Assembly: GCF_000485595.1 (NCBI RefSeq)
Contig: NW_014578351.1
Location: 47,858-84,523, forward strand
Source: Priapulus caudatus
Lineage: Eukaryota > Priapulida > Priapulimorpha > Priapulimorphida > Priapulidae
Length of the DNA: 36,666 bases
Direction: 5' to 3'
Each line of letters begins with the position of its first letter. Within the stretch, counting starts at the first letter, position 1. Positions 33,749-36,666 of the stretch are shown one piece after another. Under the pieces are notes generated by a model that was not told the DNA's origin, searched no databases, and saw nothing but the letters and a program-made list of their open reading frames with translations. Position numbers and translations under genes: made by a program.

Positions 33749-33954
33749 CTTGACAGCTCCTACGAGGTTCACGTAATCCTTCAGTAGCTCAGCAAACAGG
33801 AAGAAGTCTGCATCTCCCTGCTTGTCGTGTAGCTGCTCTATCTTCTCCTCAACCTCTGCTAGCTGTGAGAGCGCGCGCGACAGACACGTGTGCTCCTCCG
33901 CACTGCCCAGCATCGCCGCACTCTTAGCAAAGCTCGCCGTCTGTACACTCAGCT
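33749..33954 (-). CDS. SNX1/2: Sorting nexin SNX1/SNX2, BAR-domain exon (most upstream visible)
   Basis: After two bases completing a split codon, the exon encodes 68 residues. These include [35 protein letters not shown] and [16 protein letters not shown], the strongest SNX1/SNX2 signature in the window. The acceptor follows a long TCTCTC tract (33955-33990, read on the minus strand). The donor is gtacct at 33743-33748. The next exon (EVFHQRV) joins in frame across a 478 bp intron. The four exons give about 183 residues, roughly the C-terminal third of the protein. The PX domain and N terminus are not in the window, and no further exon was recognised up to 36666. Confidence 0.97.
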
Positions 33955-34156
33955 CTGCACACGGGCGAGAGAAAGAGAGAGAGAGAGGAGAGACAAGGTT
34001 ATCACGTGCTGTCGTCGTCACCAACGTGTCAAATGTCGTCCCATGTAACGAAGTGGCCGACTTAGATGAAGCTCAAAACCTTTAAAGCCGCAACTACGCC
34101 CACGTATAAAGAGCTGAACCTGTCCACAGCTGATAGCTGGACATCTATTAACATTA

Positions 34157-34330
34157 TCAAGAGCTCATAATACCTAGAGTGTACAACGGAAAAACGGGAA
34201 AATAGTGCTATTTCACGACATGATTATTCTACTTTGCCTGCGAGTCTAGAATAATTTTATAGTACTGCATTAAGCAGAATTCTTTGCTCTCTAAAACAAG
34301 ACCAACCGCTTGTCAATACGATACTCCTGG
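34157..34330. repeat. Direct repeat flanking C-rich minisatellite, left copy
   Basis: tcaagagct(c/a)ataatacctag through to caatacgat-actc matches 35404-35574 with few differences (a missing G, some small indels). The pair brackets the C-rich array. Confidence 0.92.
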
Positions 34331-34469
34331 GCGCCAGTTCTGGTCGCTACCGCAACAGTAGGTGTCATACACTAACCCGTCAATTACTTATTCTGACTAG
34401 TTCATTGACTCTCTCGACCTCATAACGACTAAAAGTGCGTGGCCCTTATAACGCTCATTTTGGTGTTCT

Positions 34470-35270
34470 CAGTTCTAACTAAGGCTCCTCTCGACCCTGC
34501 CAGTGCCCCCTACTTGACCCGCACCACGCCCCCTCCTCGACCCTGCCACACCCCCTCCTCGACCCCGCCACGCCCCCCTACTCGACGCTCTGCGCACCCC
34601 CCCTCCCGGGGAACCTCCGCAGGCCCCCCTCCTCGACCCCCAACCACGCCCCTCCTCGACCGCTGCCACGCCCACTCCTCAACCCTGCAACTGGCCTCCC
34701 TCTTCGACCCTGCCATGCTCCCCTCCTCGACCGCTGCACGCCCCCTCCTCATCCCGCCACCACCCCTCCACCCTTGGCCACATCCCCCTCGAGACCGCCA
34801 CGCCCCCTTCTTCGCACCGCCATGCCCCTCCCTCGACCCGCTGCCAGCGCCCCTCTCAGACCGCCGCCACCCGGCGCAGAGGTCCATGCACGCCCCTGCC
34901 CACACCCGCTCTCGACCGCCCAAACCCCGCCCCGTCGACCACTACCTATGCTCCCTCCTCGACCCTGCGCACACCCCTCCTTGAGCCCCCGCCACACACC
35001 CTCCTCGACCCTGCCGACGCCTCCTCTCAGCCGCTGCCCACCCCCTGTCCTTGACACCCGCACACACCCCCGTCCTCGACTGCCACGCTCCCCTCCTCAC
35101 CTGCCACACCCCCTCCTCGACTCCACCACGCCTCCTCCTCGCCCCTGCCACGTCCCCACCCACTCACCCCTGCCACGCCCCTCCTCGACCCTGCCACACC
35201 CCTGGGCCACTCTGTCCTTGCACCCCTTTCCACCCCTGCCTCACCCTACTCCTCATACCTTGGAACCCTT
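34470..35270. repeat. C-rich minisatellite, about 22-23 bp (ctcctcgaccctgccacgcc)
   Basis: Roughly 35 irregular units of cctcctcgaccctgccacgc plus ccc. Variants carry scattered inserted or missing bases. The strand is G-poor, so long frames occur in all directions (Pro-rich on plus, Gly/Arg-rich on minus); none is credible. The minus strand has many G-runs. Confidence 0.93.
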
Positions 35271-35403
35271 AATCTGCACCTGATACTGGTGCACGTTACT
35301 AACGTTATATGCATGCCTGATGGCAGTTGTTCGGCTCTTAGTGCTTCACGTATTACATTGAGCATTTTGATCTCCTACTGGGGTGAAAAAACATTGCATA
35401 ATG

Positions 35404-35574
35404 TCAAGAGCTAATAATACCTAGAGTGTACAACGGAAAAACGGGAAAATAGTGCTATTTCACACATGATTATTCTACTTTGCCTGCGAGTCTAGAATAA
35501 TATTAGGTACTGCATTAAGCAGAATTCGCTTTCTAAAACAAGACCCAACGCGCTTGTCATACGATCACTCTAGG
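35404..35574. repeat. Direct repeat flanking C-rich minisatellite, right copy
   Basis: Second copy of 34157-34330, offset about 1247 bp. It is followed by different sequence from that after the left copy, so similarity ends abruptly near 35574. Confidence 0.92.
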
Positions 35575-36007
35575 CTGAGGATATTAGCCTCCTAAACCTC
35601 CCCCGCACAGGCATCACAGCGCCTCGAATCCACATCATTCAGGCAACCTACACGCCTCTAAGCATTTCGGCTATCGGTTTCCGTCACTTGCTTGACCGCT
35701 GAAAATTGATGTCACATGCCAAATTTGTACTATTACAACACCATATAGTAACTGAGCTGCATTGTAAAAACTTATTAAGAAAACATTGCCGCTCCATCAT
35801 GACGGGCATGTAGCCGTGCTAGGAAAGATAATGGGAGATAAGGGCATAGGCGATGCTCCCGAAAGTGCCGTTCATTCATAAAGTTATGGCGGAACACCGA
35901 ACTTTCAGCAGAAGCAACCTTATGAGGCCGTGTAGGTTTGCTGATATGATGTGGATTCGGCGCTGTGATGCTAGTGGAGTGGGAGGTTTTAGGCAGGCCA
36001 ATATCTC
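35575..36007. other. Unassigned spacer
   Basis: No recognised gene. A 66-codon plus frame from 35853 ends in the satellite and has no family motif. Confidence 0.5.
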
Positions 36008-36008
36008 A

Positions 36009-36009
36009 N
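36009..36009. other. Single undetermined base at satellite start
   Basis: A lone N precedes ccaatatccagg, where the sequence enters the satellite mid-monomer. This is consistent with an artificial join. Confidence 0.8.
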
Positions 36010-36109
36010 CCCAATATCCAGGTCAACAGCGCAACAATGACATACGCTTATAGCTTAATGACAAGCACCCAATATCCAGGTCACCAGGCGCTACAATGAC
36101 AGCTGCGTT

Positions 36110-36145
36110 ACAGCAGCAGCAGCAGCAGCAGTAGCAGTAGCAGCG
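36110..36145. repeat. (CAG)n triplet run inside the satellite
   Basis: acagcagcagcagcagcagc followed by agtagcagtagcag, within the interruption of the 58 bp array. Confidence 0.9.
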
Positions 36146-36400
36146 AAACCCCGCACCACGGAACGAGAACAATCGGTAAACATCTCCACGCAACGACAAC
36201 GGACAAACACGCCAACGTCCGACCAATGACATACGCTTATAGCTTAATGACAAGCACCCAATATCCAGGTCACCAGCGCTACAATGACATACACTTATAG
36301 CTTAATGACAAGCACCCAATATCCAGGTCAACAGCGCAACAATGACATACGCTTATAGCTTAATGACAAGCACCCAATATCCAGGTCACCAGCGCAACAA

Positions 36401-36401
36401 N
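36401..36401. other. Single undetermined base within the satellite
   Basis: The lone N joins gcgcaacaa to acccaatatcc, skipping the middle of a monomer. It is probably an assembly join inside a tandem array. Confidence 0.85.
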
Positions 36402-36666
36402 ACCCAATATCCAGGTCAACAGCGCAACAATGACATACGCTTATAGCTTAATGACAAGCACCCAATATCCAGGCCACCAGCGCTACAATGACATACACTT
36501 ATAGCTTAATGACAAGCACCCAATATCCAGGCCACCAGCGCAACAATGACATACGCTTATAGCTTAATGACAAGCACCCAATATCCAGGCCACCAGCGCT
36601 ACAATGACATACACTTATAGCTTAATGACAAGCACCCAATATCCAGGCCACCAGCACTACAATGAC

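Larger units (their letters stand above)
31028..33954 (-). other. SNX1/2: SNX1/SNX2 gene, 3' portion (four coding exons)
   Basis: Spliced order on the minus strand is 33954-33749, 33270-33127, 31656-31504, 31078-31028, with introns of 478, 1470 and 425 bp, all GT-AG. All exon joins preserve the frame and give the continuous SNX1/2 BAR C terminus without a frameshift, which shows that this part of the assembly is accurate. Vertebrates have two paralogues; a single invertebrate orthologue is likely here, so SNX1 and SNX2 are not distinguished. Confidence 0.95.
36010..36666. repeat. 58 bp satellite, alternating two-monomer organisation
   Basis: The monomer runs caatgacatacgcttatagc, then ttaatgacaagcacccaata, then tccaggtcaccagcgcta. 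The period is 58 bp (for example starts at 36544 and 36602). Two linked variants alternate: gcaacaatgacatacGcttat and gctacaatgacatacActta. The array is interrupted at about 36104-36224 by a CAG run and unrelated sequence, and at 36401 by a lone N where about 30 bp of a monomer is missing. It continues past the window edge. Confidence 0.95.

Noticed and set aside
34439-35283. Pro-rich and Gly/Arg-rich frames of 100-181 codons
   Set aside because: They arise from the C-rich minisatellite and exist in several frames on both strands.
35853-36053. 66-codon plus frame
   Set aside because: It runs into the 58 bp satellite and across an undetermined base; no motif.

Overview
This is eukaryotic, animal genomic DNA. 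It has no bacterial-style gene packing, operons, CRISPR array or phage features. Only two protein-coding loci are recognisable, and both are ends of intron-containing housekeeping genes. The first is the terminal exon of an ABHD17-type (FAM108) depalmitoylase at the left edge, plus strand (74-290). The second is the last four coding exons of a sorting nexin SNX1/SNX2 orthologue on the minus strand (31028-33954). Exon boundaries are GT/AG and the exon peptides join in frame. I infer an invertebrate bilaterian with a repeat-rich genome; the sequence does not allow a closer placement.

Layout. 1-73: CT-rich intron end with a duplicated splice acceptor. 74-290: ABHD17 last exon. 291-2604: its downstream flank, ending in a 24-27 bp minisatellite and a short telomere-like TTAGGG tract. 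2635-5820: mostly AT-rich unassigned DNA, holding a 134 bp palindromic MITE (3314-3447) and a TG microsatellite. 5820-8640: pyrimidine-rich then GC-rich unassigned DNA. 8669-12023: a second, indel-riddled copy of 63-2604, followed by a 25-N gap. 12148-14500: unassigned DNA with a small 3 x 37 bp repeat. 14555-18360: CT-rich tract, a 46 bp minisatellite, 1.3 kb of TG/GTGC-rich DNA, then a second 46 bp minisatellite. 18361-23290: two copies of a unit of about 2.4 kb separated by a clean stretch of that second minisatellite. 23385-29445: a series of low-complexity and minisatellite arrays (GA; 15 bp TGTATGTACAC type; CA-rich; CT-rich; a 10 bp GCGTCACAC type of 1.3 kb; a 26 bp G-rich array). 29548-30100: a 553 bp non-autonomous DNA transposon. 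31028-33954: SNX1/2 exons. 34157-35574: a C-rich minisatellite between two direct repeats of about 170 bp. 36008-36666: a 58 bp satellite organised as an alternating two-monomer higher-order repeat.

The strongest overall signal concerns the assembly. Clean sequence alternates with sequence carrying dense insertions and deletions, and noisy copies repeat nearby clean DNA at three places. A 25-N gap and two single Ns sit in the same setting. This fits gaps filled with uncorrected long reads, so lesions in the second ABHD17 copy and ragged repeat units should not be read as biology until checked.

I found no new multi-gene system. The most biologically interesting observations are an in-frame duplicated 5' splice site in the SNX BAR-domain exon, two small transposons with clear ends, a minisatellite whose monomer can form a hairpin, and the dimeric satellite at the right edge. 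The two genes are not functionally linked by anything visible here.
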